DNA of 64,000 nt from Nonomuraea deserti (GTDB taxonomy: Bacteria; Actinomycetota; Actinomycetes; Streptosporangiales; Streptosporangiaceae), in the NCBI RefSeq assembly GCF_004348685.1, contig NZ_SMKO01000003.1:93554-157553 (forward strand). Direction: 5' to 3'. Made by a program: the position numbers and the translations under genes. The notes beneath the pieces were generated by a model. The model had not been told where the DNA came from and made no database searches. It saw only the letters and a program-made list of their open reading frames with translations. Positions 42,457 through 51,640 of this stretch are shown here, in pieces (the stretch's first letter is position 1; each line of letters starts with the position of its first letter).

Positions 42457-42506
42457 CGCCTTCGGCGTCGACCGGGACATACGCCTTCGGCGTCGACCGG
42501 GACATA
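42457..42506. repeat. 25-bp exact tandem duplication
   Basis: Two adjacent, identical 25-bp units (begin CGCCTTCGGCGTCGACC). Part of the unit (TCGACCGGGACATA) contains a SalI-like GTCGAC palindrome. No coding role seen. Confidence 0.88.
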
Positions 42507-42620
42507 CCGAGCGGGGTCGTACCGCATCCCATCGACCCGGAGTCGAGCGCGGCGGCTCTGGGAGCTGAGCGAACGGCTGCTCGGGGCCTGACGCCGTGAA
42601 CGTCGATACGGCGAGAGCGG

Positions 42621-42626
42621 TATCGT
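42621..42626 (+). promoter_or_regulatory. -10 element for leaderless TetR transcript
   Basis: TATCGT lies 6 bases before the ATG at 42633 and there is no ribosome site in between, the leaderless pattern. Confidence 0.45.
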
Positions 42627-42632
42627 TCCTCC

Positions 42633-43373
42633 ATGCCTAGGAGCACAAGGGCGGACACCTCCTCGGGCTCCATGCCGGAGGGGGGAGGGCGCGAGCTGAC
42701 CCGCCAGCGGGTGGTCGAGGCCGCGGCCGGCCTCCTGGCCCGCGAGGGGCGCGAGGCCGTCACCACCCGCGCGGTCGCGGCCGCGGCCGGGGTGCAGCCC
42801 CCCGCGATCTACCGCCACTTCGACGACATGGACGGCCTGCTCGACGCGGTGGCCGAGCAGGGCTACGCCAGGTTCGTCGAGGCCAAGCGCGCCATCCCCG
42901 CCCCCGACGACCCGGTCGAGGATCTGCGGGCGGGCTGGGACCTCGCCGTCGAGTTCGGGCTCGCCAACCCGGCGCTCTACGCGATGATGTACGGCGAGCC
43001 CCGGCGTGGCACGGATTCCCCCGCGCACAGGGCCGGCATGGAGCTCCTCCTCGGGCGCATCCGCCGCATCGCCGCCGCGGGCAGGCTCCGCGTCGACGAA
43101 CCGCTCGCCGCCGCCCTCATCCACGCCACAGCCCGCGGGGCCGTGCTCACCTGGCTGTCACTCCCCGAGGACCGGCGCGACCCGGCCCTGCTGACCGCCA
43201 TGCGCGAGTCCATGGTCACCGCCGTCACGACGGAGAAGCCTGCTGTGCAGGACCCTGGCCCCGCGGGCGCGGCCAGGGCGCTGCGTGCCGCGCTACCGCA
43301 GCAGACCACGCTCAGCGAGGCGGAGCTGCATCTCCTCGGTGAGTGGCTCGACCGCCTGGCCGCCGGCGGGTAG
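42633..43373 (+). CDS. TetR-family transcriptional regulator
   Basis: 246 residues. Helix-turn-helix about 22-68: ELTRQRVVEAAAGLLAREG, TTRAVAAAAGVQPPAIYRHF; then a TetR_C domain. Followed convergently by an NmrA-like gene, which may be its target (12 bp between stops, so not promoter-linked). Probably leaderless. Confidence 0.92.
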   Translation: MPRSTRADTSSGSMPEGGGRELTRQRVVEAAAGLLAREGREAVTTRAVAAAAGVQPPAIYRHFDDMDGLLDAVAEQGYARFVEAKRAIPAPDDPVEDLRAGWDLAVEFGLANPALYAMMYGEPRRGTDSPAHRAGMELLLGRIRRIAAAGRLRVDEPLAAALIHATARGAVLTWLSLPEDRRDPALLTAMRESMVTAVTTEKPAVQDPGPAGAARALRAALPQQTTLSEAELHLLGEWLDRLAAGG

Positions 43374-43385
43374 GGCCGCCGACCC

Positions 43386-44249
43386 TCAGGCGCCGGGCAG
43401 GTGCTTGCGTACGACGGAGCTCAGCGGGGTGGGTTCGTGGCCCAGCAGGGTGGCCAGGGTCGGGTCGACGGTGGCGAACTCCCCGGCGCGGGCGGCGACG
43501 AAGACGTCGATCAGATGGCCCGCGTACTCGTCGGGCACGCCGTGCTCCGTCAGCTGCCGCCGGAACCGGTCGTCGGGTGCGACGGCCCTGGTGACGGTGC
43601 GGCCGGTCACGTCCCCGGCGATGACGGCGATGTCGTCGAAGGTGAGCGCCCTGGCCGCGGTGAGCGGGGGAGTGGGGCCGTCGAAGCGGCCCTCGTCGGC
43701 GAGGATGGCGGCGGCCGCGTCGGCGAGGTCCTCGTGGGCGGTCCAGCTGACCGGCCCGTCCGCGGGGAGCACGATCTGGTCGGATCGCATGGCCTGACTG
43801 AGGAACCGTACTGCGCTGGCGGCGTAGAAGCCGTTGCGCAGTGAGGTGTACGGCACGCCGCACGGGCGCAACGCCTGCTCGGTCGCGGCGTGGTCGCGGC
43901 AGGCCTGGAAGTGCGAAGAGGCGCTGGCGCCCATGTGGCTGGTGTAGAGGACGCGGCGGGCGCCCGCCGTGACGGCCGCGTCGATCGCGGCGCGGTGCTG
44001 CCGTACGGACTCTTCGCCCATCACGTCGGTCGAGACGATCAGCACCTGGGCGGCGCCCTCGAAGGCGTGGGCGAGGCTGCCGGGGTCGGCGAAGTCGCCG
44101 CGCCGGACGCGTACGCCCTGATCGGCGAAGGCCCGAGCCTTCTGGGGATCGCGGACGCTGAGGCCGACCTGGCCCGCCGGCACGCGGGTCAGCAGCCGCT
44201 CGACGATCTGGCTCCCGAGCAGTCCGGTGGCGCCGGTCACGATGATCAT
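43386..44249 (-). CDS. NmrA-like/SDR NAD(P)-binding protein 1
   Basis: 287 residues. Rossmann motif VTGATGLLG at the N-terminus, typical atypical-SDR spacing (VRDPQKARAFADQGVRVRRGD), and no YxxxK tetrad, as in NmrA redox sensors or NAD(P)H:quinone oxidoreductase-like proteins. ATG 44249 with GGAG upstream; the frame's 20-residue upstream extension is not typical. Confidence 0.9.
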   Translation of the reverse strand: MIIVTGATGLLGSQIVERLLTRVPAGQVGLSVRDPQKARAFADQGVRVRRGDFADPGSLAHAFEGAAQVLIVSTDVMGEESVRQHRAAIDAAVTAGARRVLYTSHMGASASSHFQACRDHAATEQALRPCGVPYTSLRNGFYAASAVRFLSQAMRSDQIVLPADGPVSWTAHEDLADAAAAILADEGRFDGPTPPLTAARALTFDDIAVIAGDVTGRTVTRAVAPDDRFRRQLTEHGVPDEYAGHLIDVFVAARAGEFATVDPTLATLLGHEPTPLSSVVRKHLPGA

Positions 44250-44361
44250 GTTGTACTCCAGTGGCGTTTTCCGGTGGAAACACAACAAGCGTACCACCGA
44301 TAATATCACTGGAATCAGTAATGGGTATCGTTGATATCGGCGGAGGGCGGGCTCGACGTCG

Positions 44362-45243
44362 TCACCGTGGGTCCGCGGAATCCGCGGACGGTGAGGAGGC
44401 CCGAGGGGCAGGGGCGGTCAAGCTGCTCAGCAGCCGTATCGCGTCGGCGGTGGGGGAGCCGGGCTCGACGTTGTAGACGCACAACGTCTGGTCGGGGTCG
44501 CCCGGAGGCTGGAGCGTCTCGTAGGAGAAGCAGAGCTCGCCGACCGCGGGGTGGAAGTAGCGCTTGGTGCCGTGGGTGCGGCGCAGGACGCGGTGGTCAT
44601 TCCACCAGGTGGTGAACTCGGGGCAGCGCAGGGTGAGCTCGCCGACGAGATCGGCCAGCCGCCGGTCGTTCGGGTAGCGGCCCGCTTCGAGGCGCAGCAT
44701 GGCGACGGTCTCGGCGGCGATCTGCTCCCAGTCTTCGACGCGGTCGCGGGCGACGGGGTCCAGCAGGTAGTAGCGGGCGAGGTTGCGCTGCGGGACGGGC
44801 AGAGCCTCGAAGTCGGTCAGCACCTCGCGCGCCAGCCGGTTGGCGGCCAGGATGTCGGTACGCCGGCCGACCACGAAGGCGGGCACGTGCTCCAGCGTAT
44901 GGAGCATGAGATGGAGGCCCGGCCGCACCCGCTGCGGAGCCGACGGCGCCCGGCGCGCGGACGCGGGCCGGGCCAGCAGGTCGACGAGGTGCTCACGTTC
45001 GGCGGGGTCCAGTTGGAGGGCGCGCGCGAGAGCCTCGACGACCTCCGGGGACGGCGTTCCGGCGCGGCCCTGTTCGAGCCGGGTGAAATATTCGGTGCTC
45101 ATGCCGGCGAGGCGGGCGACCTCGTCGCGGCGCAGCCCCGGCACGCGCCTGGCACGGCCGTCCTCCGGGAGCCCCGCCCGCTCGGGAGTGATCCGGGCGC
45201 GCCGGGAGCGCAGAAAGTCGGCGAGCTCGCTCCTTCTGTCCAT
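44362..45243 (-). CDS. XRE-family regulator with MmyB-like ligand-binding domain
   Basis: 293 residues: N-terminal helix-turn-helix (about 35-80: RRDEVARLAGMSTEYFTRLEQGR) and an MmyB-like domain (about 95-270: DWEQIAAETVAMLRLEAGRYP, LRCPEFTTWW). Such proteins in actinomycetes commonly regulate a divergently transcribed oxidoreductase; here a zinc alcohol dehydrogenase lies 190 bp away on the other strand. Confidence 0.9.
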   Translation of the reverse strand: MDRRSELADFLRSRRARITPERAGLPEDGRARRVPGLRRDEVARLAGMSTEYFTRLEQGRAGTPSPEVVEALARALQLDPAEREHLVDLLARPASARRAPSAPQRVRPGLHLMLHTLEHVPAFVVGRRTDILAANRLAREVLTDFEALPVPQRNLARYYLLDPVARDRVEDWEQIAAETVAMLRLEAGRYPNDRRLADLVGELTLRCPEFTTWWNDHRVLRRTHGTKRYFHPAVGELCFSYETLQPPGDPDQTLCVYNVEPGSPTADAIRLLSSLTAPAPRASSPSADSADPR

Positions 45244-45434
45244 AGCACCATTGTCGTCCCGCCGCGACGGGAACACCCGCGGGCCGGGTGGCCCTGTCCG
45301 TACCTGCCTCGCCGGTACCTGCCCGCTCACGGCCTGCTCGGAGCGGTTGCCGAGGGCTGCGGCGTGGTGTCCTGGGTATGGGCCCGGTGGGACCGGTTCC
45401 GCCACAACTCAGCCTCCTTCCGAAGGGGTTCACC

Positions 45435-46478
45435 ATGTCCACGGAAACGTTCGCCAAGCCGCTGACCGTACGAGCCGCCCAGGTCACCGAACCCGGCGGC
45501 CGGTTCAGCGTGGTCGAGCGCGAGCTGCCCGAGCCGCAGCCGGGCCACGTCCGGCTCACGGTCGAGGCCTGCGGCGTCTGCCGCTCCGACGCGGGGTTCG
45601 TCAACGCAGGCTTCCCCAACGTGCCGTTCCCGCTGGTGACCGGGCACGAGATCGCCGGACGCGTCGAAGCGCTCGGAGACGGCGTCGAAGGCTGGGACGT
45701 CGGCGACCGGGTGGCTGTCGGCTGGTTCGGCGGCAACTGCGGAACCTGCCTGCCCTGCCGCCAGGGCGACTTCATCCACTGCGCACGCATGCAGGTTCCC
45801 GGCTGGGCCTACCCGGGCGGCTACGCCGAGGGCGTGGTCGTACCCGTGTCCGCGCTGGCCCGCATCCCCGATGAGTTCAGCGCCGCGGAGGCCGCTCCCA
45901 TGGGGTGCGCCGGTGTGACCACGTTCAACTCGCTGCGGCACAGCGCGGCAGGGCCAGGCGACCTCGTCGCCGTCCTCGGACTGGGCGGGCTCGGCCACCT
46001 GGGCGTGCAGTTCGCCGGCAAGCTCGGGTTCGAGACCGTGGCCGTCGCGCGGGGCGCCGACAAGGCCGACGCGGCCAAGAACTTCGGCGCCCACCACTAC
46101 ATCGACAGCAACGCCGGTGACGTGGCCGGCCGGTTGCAGGCCCTGGGAGGCGCGAAGGTCGTGCTCGCGACCGCGGCCAGCTCCGACGCCATGAGCGCCG
46201 CCATCGACGGCCTGGGCAACAACGGCGAGCTCATCGTGCTGGGCGCCACGCCCGAGCCCATCCAGGTCAGCCCGTTCCAGCTCATCTCGTCCAGCAGGAC
46301 CGTGCACGGCCACCCGTCCGGCACCGCCCGCGACGTCGAGGAGACGCTGCACTTCGCCGCCCTGACCGGCGTCCGTCCCTTGATCGAGACCCGCCCCCTG
46401 GACGACGTCGCGGCCGCCTACGACCGCATGATGTCCGGCGACGCCCGCTACCGCATGGTCCTCACCACCGGCAGGTGA
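45435..46478 (+). CDS. Zinc-dependent alcohol dehydrogenase
   Basis: 347 residues. Catalytic zinc ligands in CGVCRSD and GHE; structural zinc cysteines CGTCLPCRQGDFIHC; NAD(P) motif GLGGLG. All conserved positions intact. Cytoplasmic medium-chain dehydrogenase; substrate not deducible. ATG 45435 with GAAGGGG upstream. Divergent MmyB-type regulator is the likely controller. Confidence 0.94.
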   Translation: MSTETFAKPLTVRAAQVTEPGGRFSVVERELPEPQPGHVRLTVEACGVCRSDAGFVNAGFPNVPFPLVTGHEIAGRVEALGDGVEGWDVGDRVAVGWFGGNCGTCLPCRQGDFIHCARMQVPGWAYPGGYAEGVVVPVSALARIPDEFSAAEAAPMGCAGVTTFNSLRHSAAGPGDLVAVLGLGGLGHLGVQFAGKLGFETVAVARGADKADAAKNFGAHHYIDSNAGDVAGRLQALGGAKVVLATAASSDAMSAAIDGLGNNGELIVLGATPEPIQVSPFQLISSSRTVHGHPSGTARDVEETLHFAALTGVRPLIETRPLDDVAAAYDRMMSGDARYRMVLTTGR

Positions 46479-46639
46479 CGGGCCCGCCGTCAACGAAGCG
46501 CCGAGTACGGCGGGGCGCCGGCGGTCGCCAGGCTGCGACGGTTCAGCGTCATCACCAGAGGGAGCACACACGGACCCGACGATCGCGCGGCCCCGTAGAG
46601 AGCCGGATTGCCGGTGCGGGCGACGGGCAGGGGTGCGGG

Positions 46640-47356
46640 ATGCGTGCTCCATCCTCGCCCCACGTCAGCCTGCCCGTGATGTACCACCGTTGGTCGCGGA
46701 TGACGTTCATCCACTGGCGCTACCGGCCGGAGCAGGTGCGGGCGCTGCTGCCGGCGCAGGTCACGGTCGAGACGTTCGACGGGGCCGCGTGGGTGGGGCT
46801 CACGCCGTTCCTGATGCGAGGGGTCCGGGTGCCGGGTGTTCCCGAGCTGCCGTGGTTGTCCACGTTTCCGGAGACGAACGTGCGGACCTATGTGCGCGAC
46901 GCCCGGGGACGTACGGGCGTCTGGTTCTTCTCGCTGGACGCCGGACGCCTGCCCGCCGCGCTCGGCGGACGCGTCGGCTACCGGCTGCCCTACTTCTGGT
47001 CCGACATGTCGGTGGACGCCAGGAACGGACGCACGCGGTACCGGTGCCGCCGGCGCTACCCCGGGCCGGGTGGCGCGCGGTGCGACGCGGAGGTGGAGAC
47101 CGGTCTGCCGCTGGCGGAGCGCGAGCGCGACGAGCTCGCCTACTTTCTGACCGCCCGGTATCGGCTGTTCAGCCTCGTGGCCGGGCGGCTGGCGGCGGCG
47201 CAGGTGGAGCACCCGCCGTGGCCGCTGCACCACGCCTCCCTGTGCGGCCTGGACCAGGACCTGGTGCAGGCCGCCGGGCTGCCCGCCCCTGAAGGGCGGC
47301 CGGTCCTCCACGCCTCCCCTGGAGTGCCGGTCAGGGTGGGGATGTGGAGTCGGTGA
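46640..47356 (+). CDS. DUF2071 (YqjF-like) protein
   Basis: 238 residues with DUF2071 hallmarks: HWRYRPEQVRALLPAQ, TPFLMRGVRVPGVPELPWL, ETNVRTYVRD, GVWFFSLDAG. Family function unknown. Frame extends to 46475 but resemblance begins here; ATG 46640 is chosen. The 3' end overlaps the next gene (opposite strand) by 26 bp. Confidence 0.86.
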   Translation: MRAPSSPHVSLPVMYHRWSRMTFIHWRYRPEQVRALLPAQVTVETFDGAAWVGLTPFLMRGVRVPGVPELPWLSTFPETNVRTYVRDARGRTGVWFFSLDAGRLPAALGGRVGYRLPYFWSDMSVDARNGRTRYRCRRRYPGPGGARCDAEVETGLPLAERERDELAYFLTARYRLFSLVAGRLAAAQVEHPPWPLHHASLCGLDQDLVQAAGLPAPEGRPVLHASPGVPVRVGMWSR

Positions 47357-48335
47357 ACGTGGGGGCCGGCGCGCGGAACGTGCGGCGGTAGGCGTCCGGC
47401 GGTACGCCGATCGTGCGCTGGAAGTGGCGGCGCAGTGTCGTCGCCGTGCCCATGCCCGAGGCCGAGGCGATGGTGTCGATGCTGTCGTCCGTGGTCTCCA
47501 GCAGCTCCTGCGCGCGGCGGATGCGCTGCGTCAGCAGCCACCGCAGCGGGGTGGTGCCGGCCGTCGAGCGGAAGTGGCGGGTCAGGTGGCGTGAGCTCAT
47601 GTTCGCCTGGCGGGCCAGGTCTTCCACGGTGAGCGGCTGGTCCAGCCTTCGCATCACCCAGGGGAACAGCTCGGCCAGGGGATGGCCGTCCTGGTCGGGC
47701 ACCGGCGTGGTGACGAACTGGGCCTGGCCGCCGGCCCGGTGGGGCGGCACGACCAGGCGGCGGGCGAGCACGTTGGCGATCGCCGAGCCGTGGTCGCGGC
47801 GGACCAGATGCAGGCACAGGTCCATCGCGGCGGCCTTGCCCGCGGAGGTGAGCACGCTGCCGTTGTCGACGTAGAGCACGTCCGGGTCGACCTCCACCCG
47901 GGGATGGCGCGCGGCCAGGTGCCCGGTGTGTGCCCAGTGCGTGGTCGCGCGCAGCCCGTCCAGCAGGCCGGCGGCGGCGAGCACGAACGCCCCTGTGCAC
48001 AGGGAGACCACCCGCGCGCCCGACTCGTGGGCCGCGCGCACCGCCTCGACCAGGTCGCCCGGCGGGTCCTCGTCGACGTCCGCCAGGGCGGGAACGAGGA
48101 CGGTGCCGGAGCGGGCCAGCTCGTCGAGCCCGCGGTCCGGCTCCAGCTGGAACCGGCCGAGCCGTACGGCGTGCGTGCCGCACACCTTGAGGTCGTACCA
48201 GGGGCCTGGGAGGGCGGCCGGGGCGGAGCCGAACACCTCGTAGGCCAGGGCCAGCTCGAAGTGGAGCATCCCGTCGGCCGCGGCGACCGCGACGGAGCGC
48301 GGGTCAGAACTCATGTCGGGAATTGTACGGGTCAT
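47331..48335 (-). CDS. GlxA-type regulator: DJ-1/PfpI plus AraC domains
   Basis: 334 residues: an N-terminal class-I glutamine amidotransferase-like DJ-1/PfpI domain (about 14-190, nucleophile-like Cys in VSLCTGAFVLAAAG) and a C-terminal AraC double helix-turn-helix (about 225-320: VEDLARQANMSSRHLTRHF ... SIDTIASASGMGTATTLRRH). Streptomyces relatives act in development or carbon signalling. The divergent gene at 48416 may be a target. Confidence 0.92.
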   Translation of the reverse strand: MTRTIPDMSSDPRSVAVAAADGMLHFELALAYEVFGSAPAALPGPWYDLKVCGTHAVRLGRFQLEPDRGLDELARSGTVLVPALADVDEDPPGDLVEAVRAAHESGARVVSLCTGAFVLAAAGLLDGLRATTHWAHTGHLAARHPRVEVDPDVLYVDNGSVLTSAGKAAAMDLCLHLVRRDHGSAIANVLARRLVVPPHRAGGQAQFVTTPVPDQDGHPLAELFPWVMRRLDQPLTVEDLARQANMSSRHLTRHFRSTAGTTPLRWLLTQRIRRAQELLETTDDSIDTIASASGMGTATTLRRHFQRTIGVPPDAYRRTFRAPAPTFTDSTSPP

Positions 48336-48415
48336 GTCGTTCCGGACACTGGCCCCGATGGGCCGGTAGCGGCAGCATTCCGGAGGCGGATCACTTCGAG
48401 CACGTGGGAGCGGGC

Positions 48416-49453
48416 ATGGGATCGGGTCGGAACGTGGTGGCGGTGTTCGGCGCCTACGGGCACACCGGGCGGTTCGTGGTCGCGGAGTTGCGCGAGCGCG
48501 GGTACGTGCCGCTGCTCCTCGGCCGCGACCGGGACAAGCTGCTGGCGATGGGGCAGCCGTCCCTGACGCGGCAGGCGTCGGTCGACGACCCGGGCTCGCT
48601 CGACCGCGCGCTGGACGGCGCGGCCGTCGTGATCAACTGCGCCGGGCCCTTCGCCTCGACCGCCGGCCCGCTGGTCGAGGCGGCGCTGCGGGCCGGCATC
48701 CCCTATGTCGACGTGGCGGCCGAGGTCGAGGCGAACGTCGACACGTTCACGCACTTCGCGGAGCGTGCCCGCGCCGCGGGCACCGTGGTGGTCCCGGCGA
48801 TGGCCTTCTACGGCGGGCTCGGCGACCTGCTGGTCACCACCGCGATGGGCGACTGGACGGCGGCGGACGAGGTGCACGTCGCCTACGGCCTGAGCAGTTG
48901 GCACCCCACGGCGGGAACGCTCGCCGCCGGCGTGGTTTCGGGGCGACGGCGGGGCGGCCGCCGGGTCCGCTACACCGGCGGTCGGCTGGAGTACCACGAC
49001 GACGCCCTGCCGACCCTGGAGTGGCGTTTCCCGGCTCCGCTCGGTCCCCAGAGCGTCATCGGGGAGTTCACCATGGCCGACGTCGTCACCGTTCCCAGCC
49101 ACCTGGCCGTCCCGGAGGTGCGTACCTACATGACCGCCAGGGCGGCCGCGGACCTGTTCGCTCCTGACGCCTCGCCACCGGCCGCCGTCGACGAGCGCGG
49201 CCGCTCCGCGCAGACCTTCCTCGTCGACGTCGTCGTCCGTTCCGGCGGCGCGGAGCGCCGCGTGGCCGCCGCCGGTCAGGACATCTACGCCGTCAGCGCG
49301 CCGCTCGCGGTGGAGGCCGCCGACCGCATCCTCACCGGCCGGACCAGGACCACCGGCGTCGCCTCCGCGGGGGCGGTCTTCGACGCCCCCGACTTCCTCC
49401 GTGCCCTGTCCCCGCACGTCTCGCTGCAGGTCCCGCTCGGCTCACGCGGCTGA
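48416..49453 (+). CDS. Saccharopine dehydrogenase-like NAD(P)-binding protein
   Basis: 345 residues. Rossmann start VVAVFGAYGHTGRFVVAEL, then CAGPFASTAGPLVEAALRAG, typical of the Sacchrp_dh_NADP domain used by lysine-pathway and lipid-related trans-acting oxidoreductases. Substrate unknown. ATG 48416 with GGGAGCGGG upstream. Divergent from the GlxA-type regulator. Confidence 0.88.
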   Translation: MGSGRNVVAVFGAYGHTGRFVVAELRERGYVPLLLGRDRDKLLAMGQPSLTRQASVDDPGSLDRALDGAAVVINCAGPFASTAGPLVEAALRAGIPYVDVAAEVEANVDTFTHFAERARAAGTVVVPAMAFYGGLGDLLVTTAMGDWTAADEVHVAYGLSSWHPTAGTLAAGVVSGRRRGGRRVRYTGGRLEYHDDALPTLEWRFPAPLGPQSVIGEFTMADVVTVPSHLAVPEVRTYMTARAAADLFAPDASPPAAVDERGRSAQTFLVDVVVRSGGAERRVAAAGQDIYAVSAPLAVEAADRILTGRTRTTGVASAGAVFDAPDFLRALSPHVSLQVPLGSRG

Positions 49454-49585
49454 CCGGCCACGCCGGGATCCGGACCGTGCCCGGTGGCCGAGGCCGCTCG
49501 CTCGTAACGTGACCGCACCTGTGATGGCGCGTCAGCGGCATTCGTGGTCTCATGTCGTGAGCATTGATCGATTGAAGGGATTTTC

Positions 49586-50011
49586 GTGCGCACACGCAAG
49601 CTGGCGACCCTCCTGGCCGGCGCGGCCATCGCCGCCTCCGCGACGATGGTGGCGGGTGCCGCTCCGGCAGGCGCGGCCGGACCCTGCGGTAGCAGCTACA
49701 CCCGGGTCGGCGTCTACGCCATTCACCACAAAGTAGACGGGAGCCGCACGGGCACGCTGGAGGTGCACTACAGCTCCAGCACCGGCAAGAACTGCGCCCT
49801 GACCTACGGCTACGGCAAGTACGCCAACACCAAGAGCTGGAAGGGCGTCATCATCTCGCGGGGCGACGGCAGCGGGAAAGACTCGGACGCCGGCGAGTTC
49901 ACGTACTACGCCGGCCCGGTGTACGTCTCCGCGCCCAACCAGTGCATTGACGTTGAGGGGATCGTACCGGACTGGAATTCGCTCAAGCTCAACAACGTGC
50001 ACTGCGGCTGA
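49586..50011 (+). CDS. Secreted spore-associated-protein-like protein (SapA-like)
   Basis: 141 residues. Signal peptide about 1-31 (MRTRKLATLLAGAAIAASA...GAAG). The mature part has four cysteines and the pattern CGSSYTRVG, SSSTGKNCALTYGYG, and FTYYAGPVYVSAPNQC resembling the Streptomyces spore-associated protein SapA. Probably exported and cell-surface or spore-linked, function unknown. GTG start with AAGGG upstream. A strong hairpin terminator follows. Confidence 0.8.
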   Translation: MRTRKLATLLAGAAIAASATMVAGAAPAGAAGPCGSSYTRVGVYAIHHKVDGSRTGTLEVHYSSSTGKNCALTYGYGKYANTKSWKGVIISRGDGSGKDSDAGEFTYYAGPVYVSAPNQCIDVEGIVPDWNSLKLNNVHCG

Positions 50012-50036
50012 ACCCGTCACGACGGACGTGCGGGCA

Positions 50037-50064
50037 GACCTGCCACGTTCGTCCGTGGCAGGTC
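50037..50064 (+). terminator. Hairpin terminator after SapA-like gene
   Basis: Perfect 11-bp arms GACCTGCCACG/CGTGGCAGGTC with a 6-base TTCGTC loop, 25 bp after the stop. It also faces the convergent NmrA-like gene and may serve both. Confidence 0.85.
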
Positions 50065-50172
50065 CGCCGACCTTGGAGGGGTCACTCCTCGCGTACGCGA
50101 TCACCGGTGACCGCCCGGGCTGTCAGCCCTGGCGGTCCGGGGGCGTGAGCCGGTTCTCTCCGTGCCGCTTCC

Positions 50173-51015
50173 TCACGACCACACGCCGGTTCGCGCGGTG
50201 CTTCGCGCCCAGTCGGTGAAGTCGCGCGGTTCCCGGCCGAGGACCTCCCGCACGCCGTCGGAGACGTACTCGGAGCGGTGGTCGCGGATCACCGCGAACA
50301 GGTCGCGGAGGGCCTCTGCCCCGGCTCGGGACGCGCCGTACCCGACCATCTCGGTGACGTGCTCCTCGGGTTCGAGAGCGACGTACCGGATCTGCCGGCC
50401 GGTCGCGGCGGAGAGCTCGGCCGCGACCTCGGCCAGCGTGAGGGCGCGCGGGCCGGACAGCGAGTACGTCTCGCCCGTGCGCTTCTCGTCCAGCAGCGCG
50501 GTCACCATCACGTCGGCGACGTCCTCGGTGTCGATCCACGGCTCGGCGCCGTCACCGGCCGGCAACCGGAGCTCGCCGGCCACCACCTGGCCGTGCATGA
50601 GGTCCTCGCTGAAGTTCTGCATGAACCAGGCGGGCCGGACGATGGTCCAGCCGACGCCGCTGTCCTTGACCGCGTTCTCCAGTTCGAGCTGGGCATGGTA
50701 GACCGCGAACTCGCGGCCGGGACCGCCGACGCCGCGGCCGGACAGCAGCACCACCCGGCGCAGGCCGTCCGCCGCCGCCTGCTGGACGAACCGCCCGGCC
50801 TGCGCGAGACCCGGCGGGTCGTACGGCGGGGCCAGGTAGGCCGTGTCGATCCCGGCCGCCGCCGGGGACCAGGTGCTTTCGTCGTACCAGTCGAACCGCT
50901 GCTCGCTCGAGCGCGAGGCCGGCCGGATCGGGACGCCGCGCGCCTGAAGCCGCCCGGCGACGTGGCGGCCGGTCTTGCCCCTGCCGCCCAGGATGAGGAT
51001 CGGTGTCGTTGTCAT
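50173..51015 (-). CDS. NmrA-like/SDR NAD(P)-binding protein 2
   Basis: 280 residues. N-terminal LILGGRGKTGRHVAGRLQARG, VVLLSGRGVGG and WTIVRPAWFMQNF mark an NAD(P)H-binding NmrA-type protein, clearly a different paralogue from the gene at 43386. Possibly a redox-sensing protein or reductase of unknown substrate. Confidence 0.9.
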   Translation of the reverse strand: MTTTPILILGGRGKTGRHVAGRLQARGVPIRPASRSSEQRFDWYDESTWSPAAAGIDTAYLAPPYDPPGLAQAGRFVQQAAADGLRRVVLLSGRGVGGPGREFAVYHAQLELENAVKDSGVGWTIVRPAWFMQNFSEDLMHGQVVAGELRLPAGDGAEPWIDTEDVADVMVTALLDEKRTGETYSLSGPRALTLAEVAAELSAATGRQIRYVALEPEEHVTEMVGYGASRAGAEALRDLFAVIRDHRSEYVSDGVREVLGREPRDFTDWARSTARTGVWS

Positions 51016-51037
51016 GATGCGAGTTCATCGCGAAACG

Positions 51038-51145
51038 ATGAGACGCACCATGGCTGAAAAGCGCATTTCCATGTCCGAGCGTCTCGATCGCGCCGTCGTG
51101 GACGTGCTCGCCGGCCTGCCGGCGGCGCGCCTTCGCGGCCGCTGA
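51038..51145 (+). other. Short open frame, possibly a gene fragment
   Basis: ATG 51038 to TGA 51145, 35 residues (MAEKRISMSERLDRAVV then DVLAGLPAARLRGR). Basic and helical; no ribosome site seen. It may be a remnant or an unused frame between divergent genes. Reported only because it has coding-like bias. Confidence 0.2.
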
Positions 51146-51155
51146 GCGGATGGTG

Positions 51156-51590
51156 TCAGTGCGCCCAGGGCCCGACGCCTGACACGTGTTCCACCCGGAT
51201 CCGGCCGATGAGCGCCGTCGTGGACTCGCGGTTCGCGAAGGGGTAGTCGGTGCCGAGGTAGCGCTGGGCCTGACGGTCCATGAAAGCCGCGAACCGCTCG
51301 GGGATGCCGGGGCCTTCGAAGGTCACGGTGCCGCGGACGATCAGGTGCTGCCGCAGCCCGTGCTCCGCGTCCCGGTCGTCTTCGACCAGCACCGTGATGC
51401 GCGGGTCGCGCCGCAGGTTGCGGACCTTCACACGGTGTTGCTCGACACCGAACACCAGGTCGTCGCCGTCTCTGGAGATCCACATGAGGCTGACATGCGG
51501 CGAGCCGTCGGCATTGACCGTGACAAATGTGGCACACCGATCGGCTTCGAGGAGCCGATCCGCGGCCGGCGAGAGCTTCTGCGTCGTCAT
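51156..51590 (-). CDS. Pyridoxamine 5'-phosphate oxidase-like (FDOR) protein
   Basis: 144 residues from ATG 51590 (an ATG 24 bases further upstream is an alternative). Split-beta-barrel pattern ADRCATFVTVNADGSPHVS, RVKVRNLRRDPRITVLVEDD, and EGPGIPERFAAFMDRQAQRYLG fits F420/FMN-dependent FDOR proteins. Likely a deazaflavin- or flavin-dependent reductase of unknown substrate. Divergent from the HxlR regulator. Confidence 0.87.
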   Translation of the reverse strand: MTTQKLSPAADRLLEADRCATFVTVNADGSPHVSLMWISRDGDDLVFGVEQHRVKVRNLRRDPRITVLVEDDRDAEHGLRQHLIVRGTVTFEGPGIPERFAAFMDRQAQRYLGTDYPFANRESTTALIGRIRVEHVSGVGPWAH

Positions 51591-51627
51591 GAAGCGCACG
51601 ATAGTGAGCGCCATGGGAACCGGAGAG

Positions 51628-51633
51628 TACCTT
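51628..51633 (+). promoter_or_regulatory. -10 element for leaderless HxlR transcript
   Basis: TACCTT lies 7 bases before the ATG at 51641, without ribosome site, matching TANNNT leaderless promoters. Confidence 0.45.
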
Positions 51634-51640
51634 GGGAACC

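Larger units (their letters stand above)
42284..42632. other. Intergenic region with duplicated 25-mer
   Basis: About 350 bases between divergent MarR and TetR genes. No gene is supported. It contains a 25-bp exact tandem duplication at 42457-42506 and, at its right end, the TATCGT -10 element of the TetR gene. Confidence 0.55.

Noticed and set aside
42284..42766. Upstream extension of the MarR frame
   Set aside because: Runs through a repeat and antisense to TetR, with Arg-rich noncoding composition.
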